A stretch of 64,000 nt of DNA, taken from contig CANQIB010000005.1 in assembly GCA_947623915.1 (NCBI GenBank), positions 62,001 through 126,000 on the forward strand, given 5' to 3'. The translations under genes and the position numbers were made by a program. Of the stretch, positions 1-9,632 are shown in pieces. Position 1 is the first letter of the stretch; every line of letters starts with the position of its first letter. The notes under the pieces are model-generated. The model searched no databases, was not told where the DNA came from, and worked only from the letters and a program-made list of their open reading frames with translations. This DNA comes from an uncultured Ruminiclostridium sp. (GTDB lineage Bacteria; Bacillota; Clostridia; Oscillospirales; Ruminococcaceae).

Positions 1-1235
1 TTTTTGTCAAGCGATTTGATAACGCCGTCCAGAGTTTTCGCATAGTTTTCAACAGTCAGGGTCGGAACGTCCAGCCCTGCGGCGGAAAGCTGAGTATTAG
101 CCGTGGAAAGCAGCGTATCGAACACCTGCTTTGCCCCGCCGTTTAAGGTGTCGTTGTTTGACGCAAGGGTGTTGAGCCCGTCGCTTAACTCCGACGCGCC
201 GGAGTTAATCTCGGCCGCTCCCGAATCCAAACTTCCCGCGCCGTTTTTGAGTTCCTCCGCTCCGTCGGCAAGTTTATTTATGCCCTCTACCAGTTCGTCG
301 GACTTCTCCAACAAAACGGCTATGCCCTCGTAAAGCTGCGAAGAACCGTCCAAAAGCTGATTTGTCGCGGCGGTAAGCTCTTCCATAGAGTCGCTCAACT
401 CGGAAACGGCATCGAACCCGTCCGTGTCAAGCTCGCTCCAAAGCTCGTTTGTAGCGAGCGTTACCGTCATATCCAATTTAAAATTACTTGCGTCGGCGGT
501 AATTTCCACATAGTCGGGAATTTTCAGCTTATCCTCGGATATCGCAAGATCCTCCTGCAAGCCGGGGAAAGCTATCCCGACGACCGCGGTACGGTTGCCG
601 TCATTTATCAGCTTTCCGTTGGAGACCTCCACGTTAGTGAACACGTCGTTATCAAGAAGAACGCCGGTCAGCATAGCAAACGGAACGTATATCTTCTCCT
701 GCTTTCCGTCGATCTCCACGGTCTCGTATTGTTTATTTTGATAATCAAAACGAATAGTTACCCTGCCGCTCTTTCCGACAAGCTCGTCTGCCGAAATAGG
801 CTCTCCGTCCAGCTTGTATGTAACGGACAACTCGACGGGAAGCTCTTTTTCGATATTGCCCTGATAGTAAATATCGTTGCCCTCGGCGTCCCATACGCAC
901 ATATCGTCGCCGCTCACGGTGTAGCTCTCCTCGCCCTTGACGTTTTCTATATTTGAAAGCTCGGTTTTATCGTTCAGCGCGGCGCTGCCAAGTGAATTTT
1001 TTATCCAGTCGCTGACGATTATCTTTTGGACCGAGCCGTCCGCTCCTGCAAGGACATATACGGTCTCGTCTTTTGATATATCGCCGTCGTTTGCAGCGGA
1101 TACGGTTTTCGGCTCTTCCTGCGGTTTAGCTTGTTCCCTGTCGGAATTAAGGGCGAACGCGGTCGCCGCCGCGCCGCCCGCCGCGAAAACGGCGCAAAGG
1201 CAAAGCGCGGTAACTTTCGTCACTGATCTTTTCAT
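1..1235 (-). CDS. Heptad-repeat (xxxLxxG) secreted protein, partial
   Basis: The gene runs off the left edge, so only about the first 411 codons are visible. A hydrophobic N-terminal signal or anchor (about residues 7-28) is followed by a beta-rich extracellular region. From about residue 300 there are Leu/Gly heptads such as LADGAEELKNGAGSLDSGA. This pattern is the known xxxLxxG repeat found in YhgE/Pip-like proteins that pair with MMPL exporters. The ATG overlaps the stop of the upstream MMPL gene by 4 bp, and a GGAGGT site lies just before it, so translation is coupled. It probably works with that exporter at the cell surface. Its substrate is unknown. The C-terminal membrane part is not visible. 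Confidence 0.8.
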   Translation of the reverse strand, partial: MKRSVTKVTALCLCAVFAAGGAAATAFALNSDREQAKPQEEPKTVSAANDGDISKDETVYVLAGADGSVQKIIVSDWIKNSLGSAALNDKTELSNIENVKGEESYTVSGDDMCVWDAEGNDIYYQGNIEKELPVELSVTYKLDGEPISADELVGKSGRVTIRFDYQNKQYETVEIDGKQEKIYVPFAMLTGVLLDNDVFTNVEVSNGKLINDGNRTAVVGIAFPGLQEDLAISEDKLKIPDYVEITADASNFKLDMTVTLATNELWSELDTDGFDAVSELSDSMEELTAATNQLLDGSSQLYEGIAVLLEKSDELVEGINKLADGAEELKNGAGSLDSGAAEINSGASELSDGLNTLASNNDTLNGGAKQVFDTLLSTANTQLSAAGLDVPTLTVENYAKTLDGVIKSLDK

Positions 1236-3337
1236 TTCAGAAGTACCTCCTGTTTGGTTTTTGTTTTGTTTTTCATTCCGAGCGTCGTTAAGCAAATGAC
1301 TTTATCCAGCAGCAGCAAAAGCGCCGGAAGTATCAAAATCACGCACAACATACTGATGACTGCGCCGCGTGCAAGCAGCATACAAATGGAGCTTATCATA
1401 TCTATTTTTGAGTAGAGCGCCACGCCGAAGGTCGCGGCAAACAGTCCGAAACCCGAAACAAGTATAGACGGGATAGACGTGGTAAGCGCTACCCTCACCG
1501 CTTCCTTTTTGTCCTGTCCGCGTATTCGCTCCAGCTTGTAACGCGTAGTCATCAAAATCGCATAGTCTACCGTTGCGCCGAGCTGTATCGTGCTTATGCA
1601 GATAGGCGCGATAAACGGCAGGCTTTGCCCGAAGTAATGCGGCAGACCGAGGTTTATAAATATCGCAAGCTCTATCACCGCTATCAAAATGAACGGTAAA
1701 GTAGCGCTGCGTTCTACCAAAGCTATGATGATAAAAATCGCAACTATCGAAATAACGTTTACGACTTCAAAATCGTGGGAGGTAACGTCTATCATATCCT
1801 TCATGCACGGAGCCTCCCCGATAAGCATACCCGTCGGGTCGTATTTTTTCAGTATAGCGTTCAAAGAGTCTATCTGCGCGCCCACCTCGTCGGTCGCTAC
1901 CGAATATTCGGAGTTGAGCAGCAGCAATTCCCACTTATCGCTTTTTAAAAGCCCCGTAACCGATTCCGGCAGGACTTCCTCCGGCACACGCGAGCCTATC
2001 ACCGATTCAAGCCCCAGCACATATTTAACGCCGTCCACCTGCTCCATTTCTTTCATCATGCTCCGTACCGATTTCGGCGAAACGTCTTTGTCTATCAGCA
2101 GCATATGCGTGGACGCGATGTCGAAATCCTCCGACAGCTTGCTGTTCGCTATCACATACTCCATGTCGTCGGGCAGGGACTTTGCCAGATTGTAGTACGT
2201 TTCCTTGTTGGTTTGGTCATATCCGTAAAGCGCGGGCGGTACAAGCAGCACGAAAAGGCAAAGGAATACCGGAAACACCTTTACCGTTCCCTTGGCAAAC
2301 CGCTTCATATTCGGGATTAGCGATCTGTGCTTTGCCTTTTGCAGCGGCTTATCCAGCACAAGGATAAGTGACGGCAGCACGGTCACGCAGCCTATAACGC
2401 CTAAAATAACGCCTTTCGCCATAACGATACCGAGGTCGCGTCCGAGGGTAAAGGACATAAAGCAAAGCGCGATAAATCCCGCCACGGTGGTGACCGAGCC
2501 GCCCACCACAGAAGTAAGCGTTTCCTTGACAGCCGCCGCCATAGCCTCCCCTCGGTCATCGTATTTTGTAAGCTGCTCGTTGTAGCTGTGCCACAGGAAA
2601 ATGGAGTAATCCATCGTTACCGCGAGCTGCAAAACCGCGGAAAGCGCTTTTGTTATATAAGAGATCTCCCCAAGGAAAAAATTGCTCCCCAAGTTTATAA
2701 GTATCATCATGCCGATACTCAAAAGAAATACCAGCGGCGTCAGCCAGTTATCCAGTAAAAGCAGCATAACGACCAGCGCCAGCGCGACCGCGATGCCTAC
2801 ATAGATAGGTTCTTCGCCCTCGCACAGGTCCTTTAAGTCGACCACCATAGCCGAAAGACCCGATACAAAGCATTGTTTGCCCGCGATCTGTCGTATCTCC
2901 CGCACCGCGTCCATCGTTACGTCGGAGGAGGTCGAGGTATCGAAGAATACCGCCATCATTGTGGCGTTTTCCGTGTTAAATTCGTTATATATCTTATCCG
3001 GCAGCAGCTCCATCGGTATCAAAAGGTCGGCTAAAGAATCATACCACAGTACGGTATCCACATGCTCTACCTGCTCGATATTCTTTTTCAGCGCCGCCAC
3101 GTCTTTATTCGGCATATCCTCCACGATGATAAAGGAGAACGCGCCCTTGCCAAAGTCCTCCATCAGCTCGTTCTGCCCGATAACGGTATCCATATCCTCC
3201 GGCAGATATGTAAGCATATCGTAATTTATACGCGTTCCTATCATTCCCAAAACAGACGGGATAAGCAGGACAAGCGTTATGATAATGATAAGTATGCGGT
3301 ATTTTACAACAGCTCTCGAAAACTTCACAGCTTTCAC
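1232..3337 (-). CDS. MMPL/RND-family transporter
   Basis: A 701-residue membrane protein with the twofold RND layout: one N-terminal helix (about residues 12-32), an extracellular loop, five or six helices, then the same arrangement again in the second half. The helix-4 motifs TMDYSIFLWHSY (near residue 243) and ATVDYAILMTTRY in the second half carry the Asp-Tyr pairs typical of proton-coupled MMPL/RND proteins. The start is GTG, overlapping the TGA of the DUF308 gene as GTGA. The downstream heptad-repeat gene overlaps by 4 bp. The family exports lipids, siderophores or drugs. The substrate here cannot be read from sequence. Confidence 0.88.
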   Translation of the reverse strand: MKAVKFSRAVVKYRILIIIITLVLLIPSVLGMIGTRINYDMLTYLPEDMDTVIGQNELMEDFGKGAFSFIIVEDMPNKDVAALKKNIEQVEHVDTVLWYDSLADLLIPMELLPDKIYNEFNTENATMMAVFFDTSTSSDVTMDAVREIRQIAGKQCFVSGLSAMVVDLKDLCEGEEPIYVGIAVALALVVMLLLLDNWLTPLVFLLSIGMMILINLGSNFFLGEISYITKALSAVLQLAVTMDYSIFLWHSYNEQLTKYDDRGEAMAAAVKETLTSVVGGSVTTVAGFIALCFMSFTLGRDLGIVMAKGVILGVIGCVTVLPSLILVLDKPLQKAKHRSLIPNMKRFAKGTVKVFPVFLCLFVLLVPPALYGYDQTNKETYYNLAKSLPDDMEYVIANSKLSEDFDIASTHMLLIDKDVSPKSVRSMMKEMEQVDGVKYVLGLESVIGSRVPEEVLPESVTGLLKSDKWELLLLNSEYSVATDEVGAQIDSLNAILKKYDPTGMLIGEAPCMKDMIDVTSHDFEVVNVISIVAIFIIIALVERSATLPFILIAVIELAIFINLGLPHYFGQSLPFIAPICISTIQLGATVDYAILMTTRYKLERIRGQDKKEAVRVALTTSIPSILVSGFGLFAATFGVALYSKIDMISSICMLLARGAVISMLCVILILPALLLLLDKVICLTTLGMKNKTKTKQEVLLK

Positions 3338-3942
3338 TCATCCTTTCCGTAAATTTCAAACGCCTCCGCCTCGATAACGTCAGGCGCTTGATTTTTGACT
3401 ATCAAAACGGTGCTGATGACCGTGTAAAGGTTCAAGATCCCCTCAGCCAAAAGCGTAGCTCCCAGCAAAATCGACAGCAGCTGCGAGCCCACGGCGGAAT
3501 TGAAGATCAAGAAGATCCCGATAACTCCCGTCACTGCAGCCATCGCCAGGATGACCCACCAGCTTTTTATACCGAACCGTTTGGAATCCATAGCGATACG
3601 GATTTTATACAGTCCGTCAAGCAGGATAGATATGCCTATCGCGATACAGATAAATTCCATAAGGTCTTTCGGGTTAAAAAGGACTACCACACCCAGCACC
3701 GCAAGCAATACCCCAAGCTCCAGATCGAACTGGAACGCCAGTCGGAACAGATCCTTTGAAAAATATCCTACCAGCTTTACCGCTCCGAAAAGTATCATTG
3801 CGATACCGATACATATGCCTATTATCTCCGTTGAGATGTTAGGCACGGCGATAAAGGCAATGCCGACGACGCAAAGCAGCACGGATATTACGATGTATCC
3901 CGTCTTTGCTATCCTCATAGGCATTACAGAGCGCATTTTCAT
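3334..3942 (-). CDS. DUF308 (HdeD-like) membrane protein
   Basis: A 202-residue protein with about six hydrophobic segments arranged as pairs, as in the DUF308/HdeD family of small integral membrane proteins. The start MKMRSVMPMR is chosen because AAAGGAGG lies 8 nt upstream; a longer reading frame to 4008 lacks such a site. The C-terminus is short and acidic. It is the first gene of a three-gene operon with the MMPL exporter and its heptad-repeat partner, with 4-bp overlaps throughout. HdeD-type proteins are linked to acid or envelope stress in enterobacteria. A role in this organism is inference from context only. Confidence 0.75.
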   Translation of the reverse strand: MKMRSVMPMRIAKTGYIVISVLLCVVGIAFIAVPNISTEIIGICIGIAMILFGAVKLVGYFSKDLFRLAFQFDLELGVLLAVLGVVVLFNPKDLMEFICIAIGISILLDGLYKIRIAMDSKRFGIKSWWVILAMAAVTGVIGIFLIFNSAVGSQLLSILLGATLLAEGILNLYTVISTVLIVKNQAPDVIEAEAFEIYGKDE

Positions 3943-4346
3943 AATACAAGCCTCCTTTGCTCTTTCTTTTTTTATTATAGCCGTTTTTGGGGATTTGCAT
4001 ATAGACACAAAAAGCCCCGTGTCCGATAATCAGACACAAGAGCCGCAAATGACCGATTTTCAGACAAACGCCCCCGTTTGCCCAAATCGTATATATTTAA
4101 TTTTCAAAGTATTTTCGTAGCGTAAAACAATGCCGTTTTCTGCAACTTTTTTTGAAAAAAGTTTAATAAAATTTATGCTCTATTTTTATAAAATTTTAAC
4201 AAAAAGTGTTACAAAACGGTTAAAAAGCCAATATAACCTTGACATATTAACACAAAAATGATACATTTATGTTAGCAAAACAAGCCGTAAAAGTCGGATA
4301 TTTGAAAAAACGACTTTATGCCACGCTTACAAAAAGGGGCGATATT
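3943..4346. other. Divergent intergenic region
   Basis: A 404-bp AT-rich gap between divergent genes. It holds the promoter for the lipoprotein gene at 4347 (see 4239-4267), a possible minus-strand -10 TATAAT at 3979-3974 for the DUF308 operon, and a short hairpin with GTGTC/GACAC arms at 4019-4037. I see no convincing gene. Confidence 0.5.
4239..4267 (+). promoter_or_regulatory. Sigma-A promoter for lipoprotein gene
   Basis: TTGACA at 4239-4244, a 17-bp spacer and TACATT at 4262-4267, about 80 bp before the lipoprotein start at 4347. Confidence 0.6.
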
Positions 4347-5459
4347 ATGAAAAATCTGCGCATATTCTCACTAATATTACTGTCCGCTTTTGTCTTTTCC
4401 GGCTGTACTCAACAAAACGACAACTCCTCGGACGGTATATCGCAAAATACCGATTCGTCCGCCTATGACGGCATATCGCAAAATACCGATTCGTCCGCCT
4501 CGGAAAGCGTTTCTTCGGAGCCTGCCGATACCTCGTCCGAGAGCTTCGGTTGGGGCAATTCGATGCTCATATTACAGTATAACGAAGAGGACGAGCCGGT
4601 ACCGATGACCTCTTACAACCTTATCGAGCAAAGCAAGGATATAAGATTAGAGCTAAAGCCTGCCGTTATGCCCGACCAAAGTCTCGGCTTGGACGAGGTG
4701 GACTGCGAGCTGTTTTTTGAGTGCGAGGGCAATATAATACCGCATTGCGTCGACGGCGGCGAGCCGGTCGATATAAGCACCCACAAGCTGAAAGCCAATG
4801 TTCAAAACAACAAGCTGGAGATAACCATACCCGAACTGGTGACAAAAGACGGCGGCTTGACGCTGGTCAAAGCGGTATTGAACGCCTGCCCCTCGTTCGT
4901 CCCGCAAAACGGCTTTCAGGAAGTGTCTACCGTTGACGCTTTCCCGTTCTTCGCAATAGCCGAAAAGGGCGAGGTAAAGGACGACGTGTATATCGCGCAG
5001 GACACAGATTATATAGCTAAAAGCACCGAACAGCGTCACGACGACATCGGCTACACGCCCGAACGCGTCAAGGAGCTAGGCGAGTACGGGATACACATGT
5101 ATCATCCCGTAGTGATAGACGATGATACAGACGGGCTGTATCTGACGCTTAACATAAACAAGCCGCAAAAGTATTACACCGCAATATTCTGCGACGGTAA
5201 GCTGACGGATATTTTCGGCGGCAAGCATTTTATTTCTTCCCAAACGGACGAGAAAACGCTTTGCTATCGAATAGATAAGTCGCTTTTGCCGAAGGCGGGA
5301 ATGCACACATACGAGATACTTCCGCTGTGCGAGCCCGACCTGTCAGATTTTGACATGAGCGTTTTCGATATAAAGCCCGATATGACTTCCCCCGACATTT
5401 TAAGCGATTATGCTTCGGGAAAAGAGACTTCCGGTAAATACAGAGTTGAGATAAAATGA
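4347..5459 (+). CDS. Putative lipoprotein, function unknown
   Basis: A 370-residue predicted lipoprotein. The signal peptide ends in a lipobox (FVFSGC, Cys about residue 19) and is followed by a Ser/Asp/Thr-rich linker containing a perfect 12-residue tandem repeat (DGISQNTDSSA unit). The rest is a soluble acidic domain that I do not recognise. The start at MKNLRIF is preferred over an in-frame codon at 4269 because the signal peptide begins there and AAAAAGGGGCG precedes it. A terminator follows at 5465, so it is probably a single-gene unit, although the next gene also encodes a lipoprotein. Confidence 0.7.
   Translation: MKNLRIFSLILLSAFVFSGCTQQNDNSSDGISQNTDSSAYDGISQNTDSSASESVSSEPADTSSESFGWGNSMLILQYNEEDEPVPMTSYNLIEQSKDIRLELKPAVMPDQSLGLDEVDCELFFECEGNIIPHCVDGGEPVDISTHKLKANVQNNKLEITIPELVTKDGGLTLVKAVLNACPSFVPQNGFQEVSTVDAFPFFAIAEKGEVKDDVYIAQDTDYIAKSTEQRHDDIGYTPERVKELGEYGIHMYHPVVIDDDTDGLYLTLNINKPQKYYTAIFCDGKLTDIFGGKHFISSQTDEKTLCYRIDKSLLPKAGMHTYEILPLCEPDLSDFDMSVFDIKPDMTSPDILSDYASGKETSGKYRVEIK
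4431..4502 (+). repeat. 36-bp tandem duplication in lipoprotein linker
   Basis: Two consecutive 36-bp copies (4431-4466 and 4467-4502) encode 12-residue units that differ only at the last residue (Tyr/Ser). They sit in the flexible linker just after the lipid-anchored Cys, so copy number can change without breaking the fold. Confidence 0.85.
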
Positions 5460-5464
5460 AAAAC

Positions 5465-5492
5465 AGCCCGTCATTTATTCGGCGGGCTTTGC
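5465..5492 (+). terminator. Rho-independent terminator
   Basis: AGCCCGTC and GGCGGGCT form an 8-bp stem with one G-U pair around an 8-nt loop, followed by a T-rich tract. It lies directly after the lipoprotein stop at 5459. Confidence 0.65.
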
Positions 5493-5511
5493 TTTAACAA
5501 GGAGGACAGGA

Positions 5512-6621
5512 ATGAAAAAGTACGCGGCGCTGCTTAGCGCGATATTTCTGCTTACGGCGTGCTCGGCGGATAAGCAGTATATAAGCCTGCCAGATGATAT
5601 ATCGCTCAGCGAGGACAAAAATACCGGCGCAGACGCGGCAAACATCGACGACGTGAATTATTTCGCCCTGTACAGCGGCGAAACATTTGACGGCAGATTT
5701 TTGATCACCTCGTCCAAGCGCATCGATACGACGGACGGCAAGGTCTATATGCGCTGCACCAGAGTCGGCTGTGAGCATAACGTGCCGGAATGCGGCAACA
5801 ACATCTCCATGACCTCCGAGAAATTCCGTTACGACCGCGTATATTATATCGATACCGGCAAATCCGACAGCGACGCGTCAAAGCTGTGCTATGAAAAGGA
5901 CGGCGAACAGACCGTAATATTTGAAAACACATATGTATCTGCCGAGGATGAAAACAGAAAAACAGGAGCAAAAATAAATTATATTATTTTGGCAGAAGAC
6001 GGTATATTCTGCTTCGGCAACAACGACGTATTCAAAACAGATTACGACGGAGATCTGACCGCGCAGCCGATAGAATTCGGGAGCGGCGGCACGCTTTCCG
6101 GCACGGTGATAGATAAAGACCGCGCCGCCGTGACCGATATGAATTTCCAACTTTTCGTAACCGATTTTACTTCGGGCAGCGCGATAAAAATATCGGACTA
6201 TGCCCGCGCCGTGTCCTACTGTGACGGAAAGCTGTATTACATCAACAACAAAAGCTATATCCAAAAGCTGATGTGCTGCGACCTTGACGGCAAAAACGCC
6301 GAAACGCTTATAGACGACTGTTATTATTATACCTTCACGGATAATTTTATCTACTATATCCAAACGGATAACGATTCCGTCCTTTACCGTTATGACAAAC
6401 AAAGCGGCAAGACCGACGAGATACTTACCGTCGAGACCGCCGCCGAAAACGCGGAGGACGAGTGGTCGGCCGACGAATGTCTGTCCGACATGAAATATTA
6501 TCCGTATTATAAGCTCCTGTGCGTCGGCACATTTTCCGGGTCCGCTCAAACGTCCCGTTACTGTCTTTTGGACGAAAACGGCAATATCGTTAAAATACTG
6601 CCTGCCGAATCGCTTAATTAA
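5512..6621 (+). CDS. Lipoprotein with Cys/His motif and propeller-like repeats
   Basis: A 369-residue lipoprotein with signal peptide and lipobox LLTACS. After it comes a short segment RCTRVGCEHNVPECGN, a C-x4-C-x-H-x4-C pattern seen in surface lipoproteins of gut Clostridia that are followed by repeated blade-like segments (DUF5050-like). Here the later segments have recurring YY/DxDG elements (such as KLYYINNKSYI and FIYYIQTDND) that suggest a beta-propeller. The ribosome site AAGGAGG lies 6-7 nt before the ATG. Only 11 bp separate it from the following ABC permease, so it probably belongs to that exporter operon. The function is unknown; sensing or substrate binding at the surface is inference. 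Confidence 0.7.
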   Translation: MKKYAALLSAIFLLTACSADKQYISLPDDISLSEDKNTGADAANIDDVNYFALYSGETFDGRFLITSSKRIDTTDGKVYMRCTRVGCEHNVPECGNNISMTSEKFRYDRVYYIDTGKSDSDASKLCYEKDGEQTVIFENTYVSAEDENRKTGAKINYIILAEDGIFCFGNNDVFKTDYDGDLTAQPIEFGSGGTLSGTVIDKDRAAVTDMNFQLFVTDFTSGSAIKISDYARAVSYCDGKLYYINNKSYIQKLMCCDLDGKNAETLIDDCYYYTFTDNFIYYIQTDNDSVLYRYDKQSGKTDEILTVETAAENAEDEWSADECLSDMKYYPYYKLLCVGTFSGSAQTSRYCLLDENGNIVKILPAESLN

Positions 6622-6632
6622 AGGGTGAAACT

Positions 6633-7877
6633 ATGAAAGCAATTTGTTACGAGCTTAAAAAGCTGACCGCCGGAAAGCCGTTTATCATCGCGACGCTACT
6701 GCTTTTGGCATATTTTGCGTTTATGGCGTTTTGTGATTTTGACAAAGGGGTAAACGTCATACAGAGCGTGTCGGAGGAGCAGTCGACACAGGTTACCGAA
6801 GAACGTTTGGCGGAAATCAAAAAAGAACATGAACTGCTGCTTACAAAAATGGGCGCTATGACCGCCGAAGAGTCAGAGCGGTATACCGCGACAAGCTATA
6901 TCATCAAGCAGGCGGAATATATCGGCGGCTATCCCGAAAAGATGTCGCGGCTTGCGTTACAGCTGTATGAGAGCGCAAAGGCTGCGGCGGCGTCCGGCAA
7001 CGCGTACGAGATGGAGTATTATAAAGCGGCGATGAACAGCTATAACTCCGTCAAGGATATTTCCGCGATAAACGGAGCGGGCGCGGCCTGCCTGTTCGCG
7101 CGGTTTCACTGTCCGTTTGCCACGGAAGATATAAATATAAACGAAATGATATCCCTGCGTTGGGGATATGTATTTATCGTTTGGGCGGTGCTGGTATCGG
7201 CGTGGCTGTTTTGCTGCGAGCGGGAATATAAGACCGACTGCATTGTTTTTACCGCCTGCCGAGGCAAAGGCACGGAGTTTTTGAGAAAGCTGGCGGCGCT
7301 CGCGCTGACAGCGGGAGCGATAATACTTGTTACCACCCTCGCCGAAATACTGTATGCGGTTTTGATATATAAGGTGGATATTTTCGCGTCGATACAGTCC
7401 TACGCCGAATTTGAGCTTTGTCCGTTTAAGATAAACATTCTTACGACGGTGATACTTATGCAGCTTATGATGTACATTGCGGTAATGTTTACGGTATTGC
7501 TCACCGCGCTTTTTTCGATAAAAGCGTCCTCCCCGATAAGGGGTATGATTTTGGGCGTTGTTTTCGCGGCGGCGTCATACGAACTTATGACCGGCTACTG
7601 GAATATCTTCTCGGCGGAGCAGTCGGCTCAGCTCGATATTATCCGCACGGTGTTCCCGCCGGAGCTGATACACCCCGAAAATTACCTGACGGGATTTGAT
7701 ATGACGCCGCTGTTCGGCGTTCCCGTGCCGAGGCTTGCGGTGGTGATCGCCGTTTCGCTGCTGTTCATTATTGCCGCCGCAGCCGTATGCGCGATATTTT
7801 ACGGAAGGAGTACTGAGATCAGATGGAAAGCAAAGCTCTTGTCTTTGATAAAGTCACGAAAAGCTACGGAAGCCTGA
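6633..7877 (+). CDS. ABC-2-type transporter permease
   Basis: A 414-residue membrane protein. The first helix is at about residues 17-36, then comes a long extracellular helical stretch (about 40-170), then five more hydrophobic segments, matching the ABC-2/NatB-like layout of 6 helices with a large first outer loop. It overlaps the ATPase gene by 55 bp and is translated just before it. The N-terminal YELKKLTAGKPFI resembles the start of the second permease at 8557 (YELKKLCEGKVLL), which suggests a heterodimeric exporter. Substrate unknown; peptide or antibiotic export or self-protection is typical for this arrangement. Confidence 0.85.
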   Translation: MKAICYELKKLTAGKPFIIATLLLLAYFAFMAFCDFDKGVNVIQSVSEEQSTQVTEERLAEIKKEHELLLTKMGAMTAEESERYTATSYIIKQAEYIGGYPEKMSRLALQLYESAKAAAASGNAYEMEYYKAAMNSYNSVKDISAINGAGAACLFARFHCPFATEDININEMISLRWGYVFIVWAVLVSAWLFCCEREYKTDCIVFTACRGKGTEFLRKLAALALTAGAIILVTTLAEILYAVLIYKVDIFASIQSYAEFELCPFKINILTTVILMQLMMYIAVMFTVLLTALFSIKASSPIRGMILGVVFAAASYELMTGYWNIFSAEQSAQLDIIRTVFPPELIHPENYLTGFDMTPLFGVPVPRLAVVIAVSLLFIIAAAAVCAIFYGRSTEIRWKAKLLSLIKSRKATEA

Positions 7878-8560
7878 ACGCCTTGGACGGCTTTTCCGCC
7901 GAGCTTACCCACGGGATATACGGACTGCTCGGACCTAACGGCAGCGGTAAATCCACGCTGATGAAATGTATAGCGGGCGTTATCCGTCCTACGTCGGGCA
8001 GTATCACTTACGGCGGAGAAAACATTTACACTATGGGCGCGGGCGGCGCCGAGTTTCGCAGGCTGCTCGGCTTTATGCCGCAGGATATAGGGTTTTATCC
8101 TTCCTTTACCGGCATAGATATAATCAAATATTTTGCCCTGCTAAAGGGCTGTAAGTACGATTTTGACGCGGCGCGCGCCGCTTTGGAAAGCGTCAATCTC
8201 GGCGCGGACATGAAAAAGCGGGTAGGCGGCTATTCCGGCGGAATGAAACGGCGGCTCGGCATCGCGGTAACGCTTATCGGCGAGCCGGAGGTCGTCATAT
8301 TCGACGAGCCTACCGCGGGACTTGACCCCGAAGAACGCTTACGCTTTAAAAACCTTATCCGCGAAATGGGCAAGACCCGCACCGTGATACTTGCCACCCA
8401 CATTATTTCCGACATCGAGGCGGTGGCGGACTACACTCTGTTTATCAAAAACGGGCGGCTTATACGAACGGTGGAGAACGACAAAAGCGTACAGAGCCAC
8501 GCCGACGTTTTGGAAGAAATGTACATGGACAGCTTCGGGCAAAAGGCGGACAGCGTATGA
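7823..8560 (+). CDS. ABC transporter ATP-binding protein
   Basis: A complete 245-residue nucleotide-binding subunit. Visible motifs: Walker A GPNGSGKST (about residues 38-46), Q-loop MPQD, signature YSGGMKRR (a variant of LSGGQ), Walker B VVIFDEPTAGLDP and the switch His in LATHI. The MKRR form of the signature is usual in ABC-2/NatA and bacitracin-type exporters. The start ATG has AAGGAG 12 nt upstream and lies inside the 3' end of the permease gene. The stop overlaps the next permease start as ATGA, so all three subunits are co-translated. Confidence 0.93.
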   Translation: MESKALVFDKVTKSYGSLNALDGFSAELTHGIYGLLGPNGSGKSTLMKCIAGVIRPTSGSITYGGENIYTMGAGGAEFRRLLGFMPQDIGFYPSFTGIDIIKYFALLKGCKYDFDAARAALESVNLGADMKKRVGGYSGGMKRRLGIAVTLIGEPEVVIFDEPTAGLDPEERLRFKNLIREMGKTRTVILATHIISDIEAVADYTLFIKNGRLIRTVENDKSVQSHADVLEEMYMDSFGQKADSV

Positions 8561-9609
8561 GTACGCGCGGGTTGTTTTTCTATGAGCTGAAAAAGCTGTG
8601 CGAGGGAAAGGTACTGCTCATATTTATTTGCCTGATGGCGTTAAAGCTCGCCACGCTGCTGATATACTCTCCCCCGCAGGATAACGGCTTTAATACGGAA
8701 TTTTACCGCGAATATTCCGACATTCTGTACGGCGAGCCTACCGCCGAAAAGGAGCGGTACATACTTGACGAGCAGGAGCGGCTCGCAAACATTATTTCCC
8801 GCAAGGAAGAGATCGACGCGCTTTACAACAGCGATAAAATAACTCTGGACGAGTATATCGCATACAACGAAGAATACTCCGCCGCCATATCGCAGCAAAG
8901 CGCTTTTCAAAAAATATACGATAAATACGAATATTTCAAAACGCTCGACGACAAAACGCCGTGGTATTATTACGACCTCGATACTGCGGGCTTTCTTACC
9001 GGCTACGGCGCGGATATACTGTTCGTTTTGTTTCTGACGGTTTTCGGGCTGCGGTTCTGGGATTTTGACCGTCTAAGCGGCTGCTTGCTGTCCGTAACGT
9101 CGCAGCCGATAGATAAAATAAAGCTGAGCGCGATAAGAGCGGCGGCGCTGATGACGTTTGCCTTAGTCGGCAGCCTGCTGTCGTTCGGCGCGGATATTTT
9201 TATGTTCTGCCAGCGCTGCGGAGCATGGGCGCTTAACGTTCCGCTGTGCGGCATGGCGGAATTTGCCACCTGCGGTTATGACCTCACCGTGCTGGGCTAT
9301 ATGCTGTCGGTGCTGTTTATCCGCACCGTTTGGAGCCTTGCGATGTGCGTTATGCTCTGCCTTGTCCATCGATTGGCGGTAAATATGTACGCCAGCGTTG
9401 CAATATCCGCCGCGCTGATACTGCTGCCTATGATGTTCAGCTCGCAGCTGCCGGAGCCTATCGGCACTATCCTCATAGGCTCTCAGCTCACCGGCTCGGC
9501 GATAGCCTTAACAAAACTGCCGCAAAGCCTTATCGCGGCAGCGGTAACAATAATTCTGCTCGCCGCGGCGATAAGGCTTATAAAAAACAAATTACCCTCA
9601 CAGCGTTAA
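8557..9609 (+). CDS. ABC-2-type transporter permease, second subunit
   Basis: A 350-residue membrane protein with the same layout as the permease at 6633: an N-terminal helix (about residues 15-33), a long charged extracellular coil (about 45-145), then five or six helices. The ATG overlaps the ATPase stop by 4 bp. Together with 6633 and 7823 it forms a likely heterodimeric exporter. The C-terminus ends in a short basic tail. The next gene is on the other strand. Confidence 0.83.
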   Translation: MSTRGLFFYELKKLCEGKVLLIFICLMALKLATLLIYSPPQDNGFNTEFYREYSDILYGEPTAEKERYILDEQERLANIISRKEEIDALYNSDKITLDEYIAYNEEYSAAISQQSAFQKIYDKYEYFKTLDDKTPWYYYDLDTAGFLTGYGADILFVLFLTVFGLRFWDFDRLSGCLLSVTSQPIDKIKLSAIRAAALMTFALVGSLLSFGADIFMFCQRCGAWALNVPLCGMAEFATCGYDLTVLGYMLSVLFIRTVWSLAMCVMLCLVHRLAVNMYASVAISAALILLPMMFSSQLPEPIGTILIGSQLTGSAIALTKLPQSLIAAAVTIILLAAAIRLIKNKLPSQR

Positions 9610-9632
9610 AAAGCTCCCGTATACTTAAAACA